This document shows positions 6,065 through 13,573 of a DNA stretch of 16,969 bases, piece by piece. The notes under the pieces are model-generated. The model was not told the origin of the DNA. It searched no databases and was given only the letters and a program-made list of their open reading frames with translations. The translations under genes and the position numbers were made by a program. Positions within the stretch are counted from its first letter, which is position 1, and each line of letters begins with the position of its first letter. This stretch comes from Bacillota bacterium (GTDB lineage: Bacteria > Bacillota > Limnochordia > Limnochordales > ZCTH02-B6). The stretch covers positions 1-16,969 of the forward strand of contig QGSR01000010.1 of NCBI GenBank assembly GCA_003387805.1, given 5' to 3'.

Positions 6065-9000
6065 TTATTCTCCCGCCGGCGTCGGCGCGGCGCCCGACGG
6101 TTCGGGCTCCCGGCCCGTGGCCTCGACGCCCGCGGCCGCCTGGCCCCGGCGCCGCGAGCGCGCCCGTCCCACGGCCCGCGCCACCCACTGGCCGAAGTCG
6201 TCCATGTACGTATACACGACGGGCAAGAAGCCCAGCGTCAGCGCGGTGGACACCGTCAGGCCGCCGATGACCACCGTGGCGATGGGCGCCTGCAGCTCCG
6301 CCCCTTCGCCGCCGGCAAAAGCCATGGGCACCATGCCCAGCACCGTGGTGAGCGTCGTCATCAGGACCGGCCGCAGGCGGGTGGACGCGCCCGTCACCAC
6401 CGCGTCGGTCCGCTCCATGCCGCGGCGCCGCAGCTGATTGACGTAGTCGATCATGACGATGCCGTTGTTGACCACGATGCCGGCCAGCATAATGACGCCG
6501 ATGAGGGCCGTGACGCTCATGGTCATGTTTCGGGCCGCCATGGCCCAGACGACGCCCATGAAGCCCAAAGGCACCGTCACCATGATGATGAGCGGATGGA
6601 CCAGCGACTCGAACTGGGCGGCCATGATCATGTACACCAGCACGATGGCCAAAACCAGCGCGAAGCCCAGGCTGTCGAAGGCTTCCTCCATCTCGACGGT
6701 TTCGCCGGCGAACTCCCACTCATAGCCGGGCGGCAGCGCCACGTCCGCCATCCGTTTTTCGATGTCGCCGGTGACGCTGCTCAGGTCCCGGCCCACGATG
6801 TAGGCCGACACGGTGGCCACCCGGGCCTGGTCCACCCGATCGATGGACACCGGCGCGACGCCTTCCACGATGGACGCCACTTCATGCAAAGGCACGCTGA
6901 CGCCCATGGGGGTCGGCACCAGAATGCGCTCCAGGGCGGCCGCGTCCCGCCGCCACTCTTCGGCCAGCTGCACCGTCACGTTGATCTCGGTGCCTGTACC
7001 GCCGGGGCGGTAGAGCGTCGCCACCGCGCCGTCCACCGCGGTGCGCAGAGCCGATGCGATCTGATACACCGACAAGCCGTAGCTCGCGGCCCGGTCCCGA
7101 TCCACGATGACCTGCAGCTCGGGACGCCCCTGCCGCATGGACGACGACACGTCCCGGGTGCCCGGCACGGAGGCCACCACCTCGGCCACCATGTCGGCCA
7201 AGTCCCGCAGCTCGTCGGGATCTTCGCCCTTGATCCGCACCACCACCGGCGCGCCGCCCGCGTCGCCCAGGCCGAAGGGGTCCTGCACCGCCGCGGACAG
7301 CTCCACGCCGGGCAGCGTCGCGCCGAACTCGCGGATGCGCTCCACGATGTACTCGGTGGTCACCGACCGCTGGTCGTACGGCCGCATGCTGACGTGCATA
7401 ATGGCCACTTCGCTGGAGCCGCCGTCCTGGCCGCCCACCGACGCAAACACCGAGCGCACGTCGGGCAGCCCCGCGACGAACGCCTCCACCTGCCGCACCA
7501 CCGCGTCGGTGTCGGCCATGGTGGAGCCGTAGGGCAGCCGGATGCGCACGCCGATTTCGCCCGTGTCGGTGGCCGGCAAAAACTCCTGGCCGATGCGGGG
7601 GTACAGGATCAGCGCCGTGGACGCCAGCGCGAGGACGACGACCACGGCCACGATGCGCTTTTGCAAAATCCAGCGCATGTACCCCTCGTAGCCCCGGCGC
7701 AGCCGTCCGAACAAGCCCGGGCGGCCCTTCTTGCCGCCCGCGCCCGCCGGCGCGGCCGCCTCCACGGTCAAAGACGGCAGGGCGATCTTCGTGCGGGCGG
7801 CCACCATGGGCACGAAGGTGACGGCCGCCACCAGCGACATAATGAGCGCGAAGGCCACCGCCAGCGACAAGTCCCGGAACAGCTCGCCCGCGATGCCGCC
7901 CACGAACACGATGGGCACGAACACCGCCACGGTGGTCAGCGTGGAGGCGCCCAGCGCCAGCCCCACTTCCTCGGTGCCGGCGATGGCCGCCTCCTGGGGA
8001 TCTTTGCCCTCCTGCCGGTGGCGCACGATGTTCTCCAAAGAGACGATGGCGTTGTCCACCAGCATGCCCACGCCCAGCGCGATGCCGCCCAGAGACAGCA
8101 GGTTGAGGGATATGTCCATTAAGTAAAGGAAGAAGAACGTAGCCATGCCCGCCACGGGAATGGCGCTGCCCACGATGAGCGTGGGGCCCAGGGCCCGCAG
8201 GAAGAAGTACAGCACCGCCATGGCGATAATCGCGCCCGTGACGGCGTTCTCAATCAAGGCGCGGATGGCCAGCCGCACGAAATCGGCTTCGTCCCACACG
8301 ATCTGGATCGAGAGGTCGTCGCCCAGCTCCCGCTCCAGCGCCTCCAGCGTGCGGCGGATCTGGTTGGACACGGTCACCGTGTTGGCCAGCGCTTCCCGCT
8401 GGACCGTCACGGCCACGCTGGGCTGGCCGTTGAGGCGGGCGATGATTTGCTGCTCTTTGTGGCCGTCGTAGACGCGCGCCACGTCCTGCACCCGCACCAC
8501 GCCGCCGGGGCCGCCGCCGATGACCGTCTGCCGGATCTGCTCGAGATCCGTGAACTCGCCCACGGTGCGGATGGTGAGCTCCCGGCCCTGCTCCACGACG
8601 CGCCCGCCGGGCAGCGTCAGGTTGCCCGCGGCCAGCGCCTGCATGACGTGGTCCACGGAGAGGCCGTAGGCCTCCAGGCGCGACTGGTCCACCTCGACGC
8701 GGATTTCCCGCTCCAAGCCGCCCACGATGTTGACCCGGGCCACGCCCTCCACCCGCTCCAGGCGGTTTTTGATCTGATCCTCGACGAACTGCCGCAGCGC
8801 CGACAAATCCTCCATGCCGCCCACGTTGAACTGGAACATGGGCTGCATGGACGGGTCGAAGCGGAACACCTGGGGCCGCTCCACGCCGTCGGGCAGGTAG
8901 CTGAGAATCAGGTCCAGCCGCTCCCGCATCTCCAGCGCGGCGAAGTCCATGTCGGTGCCCCACTCAAACTGCACGATGACGGTGGACGATCCCGGCGCGG

Positions 9001-9250
9001 AGGTGGAGCTGACCTGGCGCACGTTGCTCACCGTGGCCATGGCTTCCTCGATGGGGCGGGTCACCTGGGCCTCCACTTCCCGCGGGCCGACGTTTTCGTA
9101 CGTCGTCATGACGACGGCCGCGGGGAAGTTGAAGTCGGGGAACAGCGCCAAGGGCAGGCGCGTGATGGAAACCGCGCCCAGGACGATGAACGCGATGATG
9201 ATCATAAGGCTGGCGACGGGACGCTTGACGGAAAACGCGGGTACCGACAC
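6065..9250 (-). CDS. RND-family efflux pump, inner membrane permease (AcrB/HAE1-like)
   Basis: A 1061-aa protein with the duplicated 12-helix RND architecture: TM1 at 13-30, porter domain 38-330, TM2-6 about 335-485, a cytoplasmic linker 486-525, TM7 about 532-550, second porter domain 555-855, TM8-12 about 862-1015, and a polar tail. Family motifs: ATVSNVRQVSS (72-82), FESLVHPLIIM (880-890), RLRPVLMTTL (958-967). The TM4 motif is LVDNAIVSLENI (397-408), so the first Asp of the AcrB pair is kept and the second is Asn; the TM10 Lys position lies in VVNNGIV (926-932). It uses proton-motive force to export drugs, lipids or other hydrophobic compounds through the adaptor and TolC partners. Start GTG has SD GGAGGT (9263-9258) 7 nt upstream, inside the last codons of the adaptor gene; the gap to the adaptor stop is 1 nt. 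Confidence 0.95.
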   Translation of the reverse strand: MSVPAFSVKRPVASLMIIIAFIVLGAVSITRLPLALFPDFNFPAAVVMTTYENVGPREVEAQVTRPIEEAMATVSNVRQVSSTSAPGSSTVIVQFEWGTDMDFAALEMRERLDLILSYLPDGVERPQVFRFDPSMQPMFQFNVGGMEDLSALRQFVEDQIKNRLERVEGVARVNIVGGLEREIRVEVDQSRLEAYGLSVDHVMQALAAGNLTLPGGRVVEQGRELTIRTVGEFTDLEQIRQTVIGGGPGGVVRVQDVARVYDGHKEQQIIARLNGQPSVAVTVQREALANTVTVSNQIRRTLEALERELGDDLSIQIVWDEADFVRLAIRALIENAVTGAIIAMAVLYFFLRALGPTLIVGSAIPVAGMATFFFLYLMDISLNLLSLGGIALGVGMLVDNAIVSLENIVRHRQEGKDPQEAAIAGTEEVGLALGASTLTTVAVFVPIVFVGGIAGELFRDLSLAVAFALIMSLVAAVTFVPMVAARTKIALPSLTVEAAAPAGAGGKKGRPGLFGRLRRGYEGYMRWILQKRIVAVVVVLALASTALILYPRIGQEFLPATDTGEIGVRIRLPYGSTMADTDAVVRQVEAFVAGLPDVRSVFASVGGQDGGSSEVAIMHVSMRPYDQRSVTTEYIVERIREFGATLPGVELSAAVQDPFGLGDAGGAPVVVRIKGEDPDELRDLADMVAEVVASVPGTRDVSSSMRQGRPELQVIVDRDRAASYGLSVYQIASALRTAVDGAVATLYRPGGTGTEINVTVQLAEEWRRDAAALERILVPTPMGVSVPLHEVASIVEGVAPVSIDRVDQARVATVSAYIVGRDLSSVTGDIEKRMADVALPPGYEWEFAGETVEMEEAFDSLGFALVLAIVLVYMIMAAQFESLVHPLIIMVTVPLGFMGVVWAMAARNMTMSVTALIGVIMLAGIVVNNGIVMIDYVNQLRRRGMERTDAVVTGASTRLRPVLMTTLTTVLGMVPMAFAGGEGAELQAPIATVVIGGLTVSTALTLGFLPVVYTYMDDFGQWVARAVGRARSRRRGQAAAGVEATGREPEPSGAAPTPAGE

Positions 9251-9251
9251 G

Positions 9252-10616
9252 CTACATACCTCCGCCGCCGGTGCCCGGCGGGAAAGGACCGCCGTCCAGC
9301 TCGATGGGATTTACGATCGCGCCGTCGCGCAAAGACCCGGGCGACAAAACGACCAGCTCCCCCACGGACACGCCCGCGACGGCCAGCAGCCCGCCCGCGG
9401 GGGTGCCGGGCGCCACGGCCCGCTCGCGCGCGACCCAGCGCCCGGCCCCGTCGGCTTCCAGCACGTACACGACGGAGCGGCCGCCCCGCTGCACCACCGC
9501 GGCCTGCGGCACCGCCGGGCCGGCGAAGGCTTCCTCCAGGGGGATCTCCACGCGGGCGATCATGCCCGGCTTCAGCCGGTGATCGAGGTTTTCCACGCGG
9601 AAGCGCACGGGAAAGCTGCGGGTCTGCTGATCGGCCACCGGCGCCACCGCGTCCACGACGCCGGGCACCGCCGCGCCGCCCAGGGCGTCCACCCGCACCA
9701 GCACGGGCTGGCCGGGGCTCAGCTCGTTGACGTCCCGCTCGCTGACGCCGGCTTCGATGATGACGTGGTCAATGTCCACCACGTGGGCCACGGGCGTGCC
9801 CGCGGCGATGAGCGTCCCCACCTGCACGGGCTGCACGGCCAGCAGGCCCGAGATGGGCGTCCGGATGACCGCGTGGTCCAGCTGCTGCCGGGCCAGCTGC
9901 ACGGCCGCTTCAGCCTGGCGCACCTGGGCCCGCACGGCCCGCAGCTCCTCCTCCGTCGCGCCCCGCTCCACCAGCGCCAGCTGCTGCCGCGCGCTTTCGT
10001 ACTGCAGCCGCGCCACCTCGTACTCGGTGCGCACCGAGAGCAGCGTCTCCTCGGGGATGACGCCCTGGGCGTACAGCTGCTCCTGGCGGGCCAGCACGTC
10101 GCCGAGGCGGGTCAGCCCCAGCTCGGCCTGCTCCACCGCGGCCCGCACCTGCGCGATCTCCTCGTCGCGCGCGCCGGCCTCCAGGCGCGCGAGGTTGGCT
10201 TCCGCGGCGTCCAGCTGGGCCCGGGCCTGGGTCAGCGCCAAAGAGAGCTCCGTGGCGTCCAGCCGCACCACGGGCTGGCCCGCCTCCACGCGGTGGCCCA
10301 TGCCGCCGGCGACCCACTCCACCGTGCCCGCTGCTTTGGACACCAGGGTCACGTCCCGCTGCGGCAGCACGGTGCCGGTGACGCGCACGGTGCGGCCCGC
10401 GGACGCTTCGGTCACGGTCGCCGCCCGCACGGCCGGCACGTTCTCTTCCGCCGCCGGCCCGGACGCGGCCAAGCCCGGCGCGGCGGCCGGGCCCGGCGTG
10501 CCCGCGGCCGTATCCGCGACGGGTCCGGGCCGGGAGCCGGCCCACCACCAGGCGGCCGCTCCGGCCGCGGCGGCAACGACGATGATCAAAACGATGAGTC
10601 CGGCGCGGCTGCGCAC
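9252..10616 (-). CDS. RND efflux periplasmic adaptor (membrane fusion protein, HlyD/AcrA family)
   Basis: A 454-aa adaptor from the preferred start. A longer in-frame version from GTG 10661 (469 aa) exists, but the GTG at 10616 has GGAGGG (10629-10624) exactly 7 nt upstream while 10661 has no SD. The protein then begins VRSRAG and enters a single hydrophobic anchor (about residues 5-25), followed by a Pro/Ala/Gly spacer. Domains (454-aa numbering): lipoyl-like half near 76-122 (TGTVLPQRDVTLVS), a long alpha-hairpin about 123-247, second lipoyl half and beta-barrel from AVIRTPISGLLAVQP (249-263) to about 360, and a membrane-proximal domain to the Gly-rich end. It links the pump to the TolC partner across the periplasm. 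It is the first gene of the operon, behind a sigma-A-type promoter. Confidence 0.93.
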   Translation of the reverse strand: MRSRAGLIVLIIVVAAAAGAAAWWWAGSRPGPVADTAAGTPGPAAAPGLAASGPAAEENVPAVRAATVTEASAGRTVRVTGTVLPQRDVTLVSKAAGTVEWVAGGMGHRVEAGQPVVRLDATELSLALTQARAQLDAAEANLARLEAGARDEEIAQVRAAVEQAELGLTRLGDVLARQEQLYAQGVIPEETLLSVRTEYEVARLQYESARQQLALVERGATEEELRAVRAQVRQAEAAVQLARQQLDHAVIRTPISGLLAVQPVQVGTLIAAGTPVAHVVDIDHVIIEAGVSERDVNELSPGQPVLVRVDALGGAAVPGVVDAVAPVADQQTRSFPVRFRVENLDHRLKPGMIARVEIPLEEAFAGPAVPQAAVVQRGGRSVVYVLEADGAGRWVARERAVAPGTPAGGLLAVAGVSVGELVVLSPGSLRDGAIVNPIELDGGPFPPGTGGGGM

Positions 10617-10682
10617 AGTCCATCCCTCCGGGGGCGGCGCCGTCCGCCGACGCGTGGGCACCGTCTGGAAAACTTTTCACAT

Positions 10683-10722
10683 CCAACGGGGACAAAACGA
10701 AGGCAAATTCGGGCACCGTTGG
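10683..10722 (-). repeat. Inverted repeat in the leader of the efflux operon
   Basis: CCAACGG (10683-10689) and CCGTTGG (10716-10722) form a perfect 7-bp dyad with a 26-nt loop. It lies in the roughly 130-nt untranslated leader between the promoter at 10779-10751 and the adaptor start at 10616. It could be an operator or a leader hairpin; there is no T-tract. No MarR/TetR regulator gene lies nearby to pair with it. Confidence 0.35.
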
Positions 10723-10750
10723 CGAAGTGCACCGCGGCACTCCGCGAGTT

Positions 10751-10779
10751 ATGATATACGGTGTCTCTTATTTAGTCAA
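10751..10779 (-). promoter_or_regulatory. Sigma-A-type promoter of the RND efflux operon
   Basis: On the minus strand TTGACT (10779-10774) is followed after exactly 17 nt by TATCAT (10756-10751), matching 5 of 6 bases at -35 and 4 of 6 at -10. It sits 18-46 nt beyond the stop codon of the NADH dehydrogenase gene and 134 nt before the adaptor GTG, so transcription would start near 10744 with a leader of about 130 nt. Confidence 0.75.
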
Positions 10780-10796
10780 TGCTTGTTTCGGCCCGG

Positions 10797-12008
10797 CTAC
10801 AAACCCAGTTTGTACCGCTGCTCCGCGGCCCACTTGAACGCGTAGGCCGAAAAGCCCGACAGCCGCGGCCGCCAAAATTCGCCCACCGACAGCTCCCCCA
10901 CGGCTTCGCCGACGCCCACCGAAACCAGCACGCCCCGGTCCCGGGCGGTGTACGGCACCAGGCGGGGCGGCGCGCCCTTTCCCTCCGCCGCGGCCGCCTC
11001 TGCCAGGAGGTTCCTGGCCGCGACCTCGGCCTGATGCACCGCGTTCTGCGCGGTGGGCGCGGCGGCTTGGCCCCGGTCCTGCGGCACCGCGTAGGCGCTG
11101 TCGCCGACGATGTACACGTCCGGATAGTCGCGGGCCCGCAAATACTCGTCCACCAGCGCCCGGCCCCGCTCCCCCGACGCGAAGGTGCGCTCCACCAGCT
11201 CGTGGGCCCGCACGCCCGCGGCCCAGATGACGGTGCGGGCGGGGACGAAACGGCCTTCGGCCACGCGCACGCCCGCGGGCGCGTCGTCGTAGGGCGACGG
11301 CGGCTCCACCACCTCGGTGACGGGCGTCTCGGTCCACACCGCGACGTGCTTGCGGGCCAAAATCTGCCCGGCCCGCATGGCGATGCGCTCGTCCAGCCCC
11401 GGCAGCAGGCGCCGCCCCGCCTCGATAATGACGATCTCCAGCTCGGACGGGTCCATGCCCAGGCCGCGGGCCTCCGCGGGCAGGCGGTCGGCCAGCTCGC
11501 CGGCCACCTCCACCCCCGTCAGGCCGCCGCCCACGATGACGAAGCGCAATGAGGCCCGGCGCTCTTCCCCGTCCCAGAAGGCCGCGTCGTGCAGGCGGGC
11601 GGTGAGGTGCCGCCGGGTGCGGAGCGCCTCCTGCACCGGCTGCACGGTGAGGGCGTGCTCCAGGACGCCCGGCACGCCGAAGGTTTCGATGCGGCTGCCC
11701 AGCGCCACCACCAGCCGGTCGTAGTCCAGCTCGCGGCCGTCCTCCAGCTGAACCAGGCGCCGCTCCGGGTCGATGGCCGTCGCCTTGCCCTGCACCAGCC
11801 GGGCCGGCGTCCAGCGCAGCAGCGTATCGATGGACAAAAGCACCGCCGCAGGCTCCACCGCCCCGGCGGCCACCCGGTGCATTTGCGTGGTCAGCTGATG
11901 GTGCGGGCCGTCGTTGACCAGCACCACCTCTCCGGGAAACTTGGAGCGGACGAGACGCATGACCGCCGTGACGCCGGCGTACCCCGCGCCCAGGACGACC
12001 ACCTTCAT
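10797..12008 (-). CDS. Type II NADH:quinone oxidoreductase-like FAD protein (NDH-2)
   Basis: A 403-aa protein of normal NDH-2 length. It oxidises NADH and reduces quinone at the cytoplasmic face of the membrane without pumping protons. Seen: the first Rossmann loop VLGAGYAG (5-12) for FAD; VALGSRIETFGVPG (101-114); the second Rossmann loop VIVGGGLTGVEVAGEL (157-172) for NADH with Glu196 after the second strand, which favours NADH over NADPH; VIWAAGVRAHEL (260-271); the FAD-binding VGDSAYA (301-307); and PTAQNAVHQAEVAARNL (318-334), the AQxAxQ quinone-site motif. The C-terminus FSAYAFKWAAEQRYKLGL is the expected membrane-facing helix. ATG start with only a weak G-rich SD. It is a separate transcription unit between the SDR terminator and the efflux promoter. 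A generic pyridine nucleotide-disulphide oxidoreductase is the alternative. Confidence 0.88.
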   Translation of the reverse strand: MKVVVLGAGYAGVTAVMRLVRSKFPGEVVLVNDGPHHQLTTQMHRVAAGAVEPAAVLLSIDTLLRWTPARLVQGKATAIDPERRLVQLEDGRELDYDRLVVALGSRIETFGVPGVLEHALTVQPVQEALRTRRHLTARLHDAAFWDGEERRASLRFVIVGGGLTGVEVAGELADRLPAEARGLGMDPSELEIVIIEAGRRLLPGLDERIAMRAGQILARKHVAVWTETPVTEVVEPPSPYDDAPAGVRVAEGRFVPARTVIWAAGVRAHELVERTFASGERGRALVDEYLRARDYPDVYIVGDSAYAVPQDRGQAAAPTAQNAVHQAEVAARNLLAEAAAAEGKGAPPRLVPYTARDRGVLVSVGVGEAVGELSVGEFWRPRLSGFSAYAFKWAAEQRYKLGL

Positions 12009-12029
12009 GCTCCGCCACCCCCCGACGAC

Positions 12030-12076
12030 AAAAAAATGGTGAAAGCGGTCACTAACATTGTGACCACTTTCACCAT
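12030..12076 (-). terminator. Strong hairpin with U-tract after the CBS-SDR unit, overlapping the next gene's promoter
   Basis: Arms 12036-12052 and 12060-12076 pair over 17 positions around the loop TAACATT. The single non-Watson-Crick position is a U-G wobble if transcribed on the minus strand but a C-A mismatch on the plus strand. On the minus strand the hairpin is followed by TTTTTT (12035-12030). Both points favour an intrinsic terminator acting on minus-strand transcripts, 93 nt past the SDR stop. Because it also lies just downstream of a candidate -10, an additional operator role is possible. Confidence 0.75.
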
Positions 12077-12077
12077 C

Positions 12078-12106
12078 ATCTTACATGTCCGTCCCCGCCG
12101 TGACAA
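12078..12106 (-). promoter_or_regulatory. Candidate sigma-A promoter of the NADH dehydrogenase gene
   Basis: Minus strand: TTGTCA (12106-12101), exactly 17 nt, TAAGAT (12083-12078). Predicted start of transcription near 12071, inside the first arm of the hairpin at 12076-12036, giving a leader of about 63 nt to the ATG at 12008. The rest of the gap to the SDR stop (12107-12168) is AT-rich for this genome but shows no other clear site. Confidence 0.6.
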
Positions 12107-12168
12107 CGCAATTCACTTTATTTGTCCGACCGTTGCCACGACGAAGGCATTCTTCCCTTTTTTATTTC

Positions 12169-12927
12169 TTAGTACGCGCTCCAGCCCGCGTCGGCCACGA
12201 CCACCGCGCCGTTGACGAAGCTGGCTTCGTCGGACGCCAGGAACAGCACCACGTTGGCGATCTCCATGGGCTGCCCGCTGCGGGGGTTGGAGTGGGTCCC
12301 CAGCATCATGCGCTCGTAGCCGAACTGGCTCGGGCTCTGGATGGTCTCGCCGATGTTGGTTTCCACGCCGCCCGGCGCGACCACGTTGCAGCGAATGCCC
12401 TTCAGCGCGTACTGGTAGGCCACGTTCTTGGACAGGCCGACCATCGCGTGCTTGGACGCGGTGTACGCCGCTCCGGCCCGGGAGCCGCCCACGCCCGCGA
12501 CGGACGCGACGTTGACGATGCTGCCGCCGCCCTTTTCCATCATGATGGGCAGCGCCTTGCGGATGGTCCGCATGGGGCCCGTCAGGTTGACGGTCAGCAC
12601 CCGCTCCCACAGCTCGTCGGTGAGCTCGTGGGCCGGCACGAAGTTGTCCATAATCCCGGCGTTGTTGACCAAAACGTCCAGCGTGCCGAACCGCTCCACC
12701 GCGGTGTCGATCATTTTCTGCACGTCTTCTTCGGCGGCCACGTTGGCCACCACGCCCACGGCGGTGCCGCCGGCCTCGATGATTTCTTTGACGACCCGGT
12801 CGACGCGCTCGGGCACGATGTCCGAGACGACCACCTTGGCGCCTTCCTTGGCGAACAGCTTGGCGATGGCCTCACCGATGCCCGAACCGGCGCCGGTGAC
12901 GACGGCCGCTTTGCCTTCCAGCCTCAT
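12169..12927 (-). CDS. Classical short-chain dehydrogenase/reductase (SDR), NAD-type
   Basis: A 252-aa classical SDR of normal length. Seen in order: the cofactor loop TGAGSGIG (11-18), Asp36 at the end of the second strand (prefers NAD(H)), NNAG (88-91), Asn114, catalytic Ser142, Tyr155 and Lys159 (YTASK), then APGGVETNIG (184-193) and the C-terminal FVNGAVVVADAGWSAY. All catalytic residues are present, so it should be an active oxidoreductase; substrate is not predictable (FabG-like, alcohol or sugar dehydrogenases all share this pattern). ATG start with GGAGGAG about 7 nt upstream. It follows the CBS-domain gene by 31 bp on the same strand, so they are probably cotranscribed, and the unit ends at the hairpin at 12076-12030. 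Confidence 0.93.
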   Translation of the reverse strand: MRLEGKAAVVTGAGSGIGEAIAKLFAKEGAKVVVSDIVPERVDRVVKEIIEAGGTAVGVVANVAAEEDVQKMIDTAVERFGTLDVLVNNAGIMDNFVPAHELTDELWERVLTVNLTGPMRTIRKALPIMMEKGGGSIVNVASVAGVGGSRAGAAYTASKHAMVGLSKNVAYQYALKGIRCNVVAPGGVETNIGETIQSPSQFGYERMMLGTHSNPRSGQPMEIANVVLFLASDEASFVNGAVVVADAGWSAY

Positions 12928-12958
12928 CGCTTTCTCCTCCCCTGCTCTCGGGTCCGTG

Positions 12959-13450
12959 TCAGGCGCCGGGGGCCCCCACCGACGCGGCGGCCTCGGCGTC
13001 TTCCACTTCCGCCTCCTTGTTGAGCTCCTCGGTGTCGCCGCCCAGCAGGCCCACCATCACCCGGAAGATGTCCGACTCGGTGATCATGCCCACCACTTTG
13101 CCGTCTTCCACCACCGGCAGACCGCCGATCTTGTGGGCCAGCATCAGGCGGGCCACCTCGTGCAGCGGCGTCTCCGGCGTGACGGTCATAACCGGCGACG
13201 TCATCAGCTCCGCAACCGTGATCTTGTCCAGCAGATAGTTGATTTCCCACACCGACAGGCTGGTGGCCGGCGAAGGCGCGGCCCGCAGCACGTCGGTCAG
13301 CGTGATGATGCCCACCAGCTCGCCGCCGGCGATGACCGGCAGGCGGCGGATGTCGTTGCCGTCCATCAGTTTGCGGGCTTCCGGCAACGTGGAGTTCGGC
13401 GTCACCCAGATGACCTTCCGCGTGTACACGTCACGAACCTTCAGCGTCAT
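12959..13450 (-). CDS. Two-CBS-domain protein (Bateman module)
   Basis: A 163-aa stand-alone CBS pair. CBS1 spans about 7-58 (VIWVTPNSTLPEARKLM, GELVGIITLTDVL), CBS2 about 82-133 (TVTPETPLHEVARLM, GKVVGMITESDIF); each ends with the T/S-x-x-D ribose-contacting pattern (Asp53, Asp127). An acidic Glu/Ala-rich tail follows (138-163). CBS pairs bind adenine nucleotides or S-adenosylmethionine and usually act as energy or metabolite sensors; the partner is unknown. The frame stays open far upstream, antisense-free but overlapping the VWA gene; the ATG at 13450, behind GGGGGG about 8 nt upstream and starting the family-typical MTLKVRDVYTR, is the real start. Stop to SDR start is 31 bp, so the two are probably an operon. 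Confidence 0.88.
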   Translation of the reverse strand: MTLKVRDVYTRKVIWVTPNSTLPEARKLMDGNDIRRLPVIAGGELVGIITLTDVLRAAPSPATSLSVWEINYLLDKITVAELMTSPVMTVTPETPLHEVARLMLAHKIGGLPVVEDGKVVGMITESDIFRVMVGLLGGDTEELNKEAEVEDAEAAASVGAPGA

Positions 13451-13559
13451 GCGCAACACCCCCCGGAGATTGGCCCGGCACGGCGCTGCGTTGCCACCCG
13501 CATCCGCATGCCGGAGTTTCTTCCAATTCAATCGTACGGTACGGAGGTGCGTGGAAATA

Positions 13560-13573
13560 GTGACAAGTATCAC
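13560..13573. promoter_or_regulatory. CRP/FNR-like dyad upstream of the CBS-SDR unit
   Basis: GTGA-N6-TCAC, flanked by A on both sides on the plus strand, matches the half-site spacing of CRP/FNR-family operators (TGTGA-N6-TCACA). It overlaps the stop codon of the VWA gene and lies 110 bp before the CBS start. The remaining spacer to 13450 shows repeated CGTAC units near 13535 but no clear -35/-10 pair. A single short match is weak evidence. Confidence 0.3.

Noticed and set aside
5039..8122. 1027-aa plus-strand open frame
   Set aside because: Antisense to the short TolC and RND genes, which have clear motifs; product is His/Gly/Arg/Gln-rich with no domain.
10617..10661. Upstream GTG start of the adaptor
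   Set aside because: No SD before it, and it would put 15 Arg/Pro-rich residues before an otherwise well-formed membrane anchor; the internal GTG has GGAGGG at 7 nt.
8949..10754. 601-aa plus-strand open frame
   Set aside because: Antisense to the pump start and the adaptor; no recognisable motif and it crosses the efflux promoter region.
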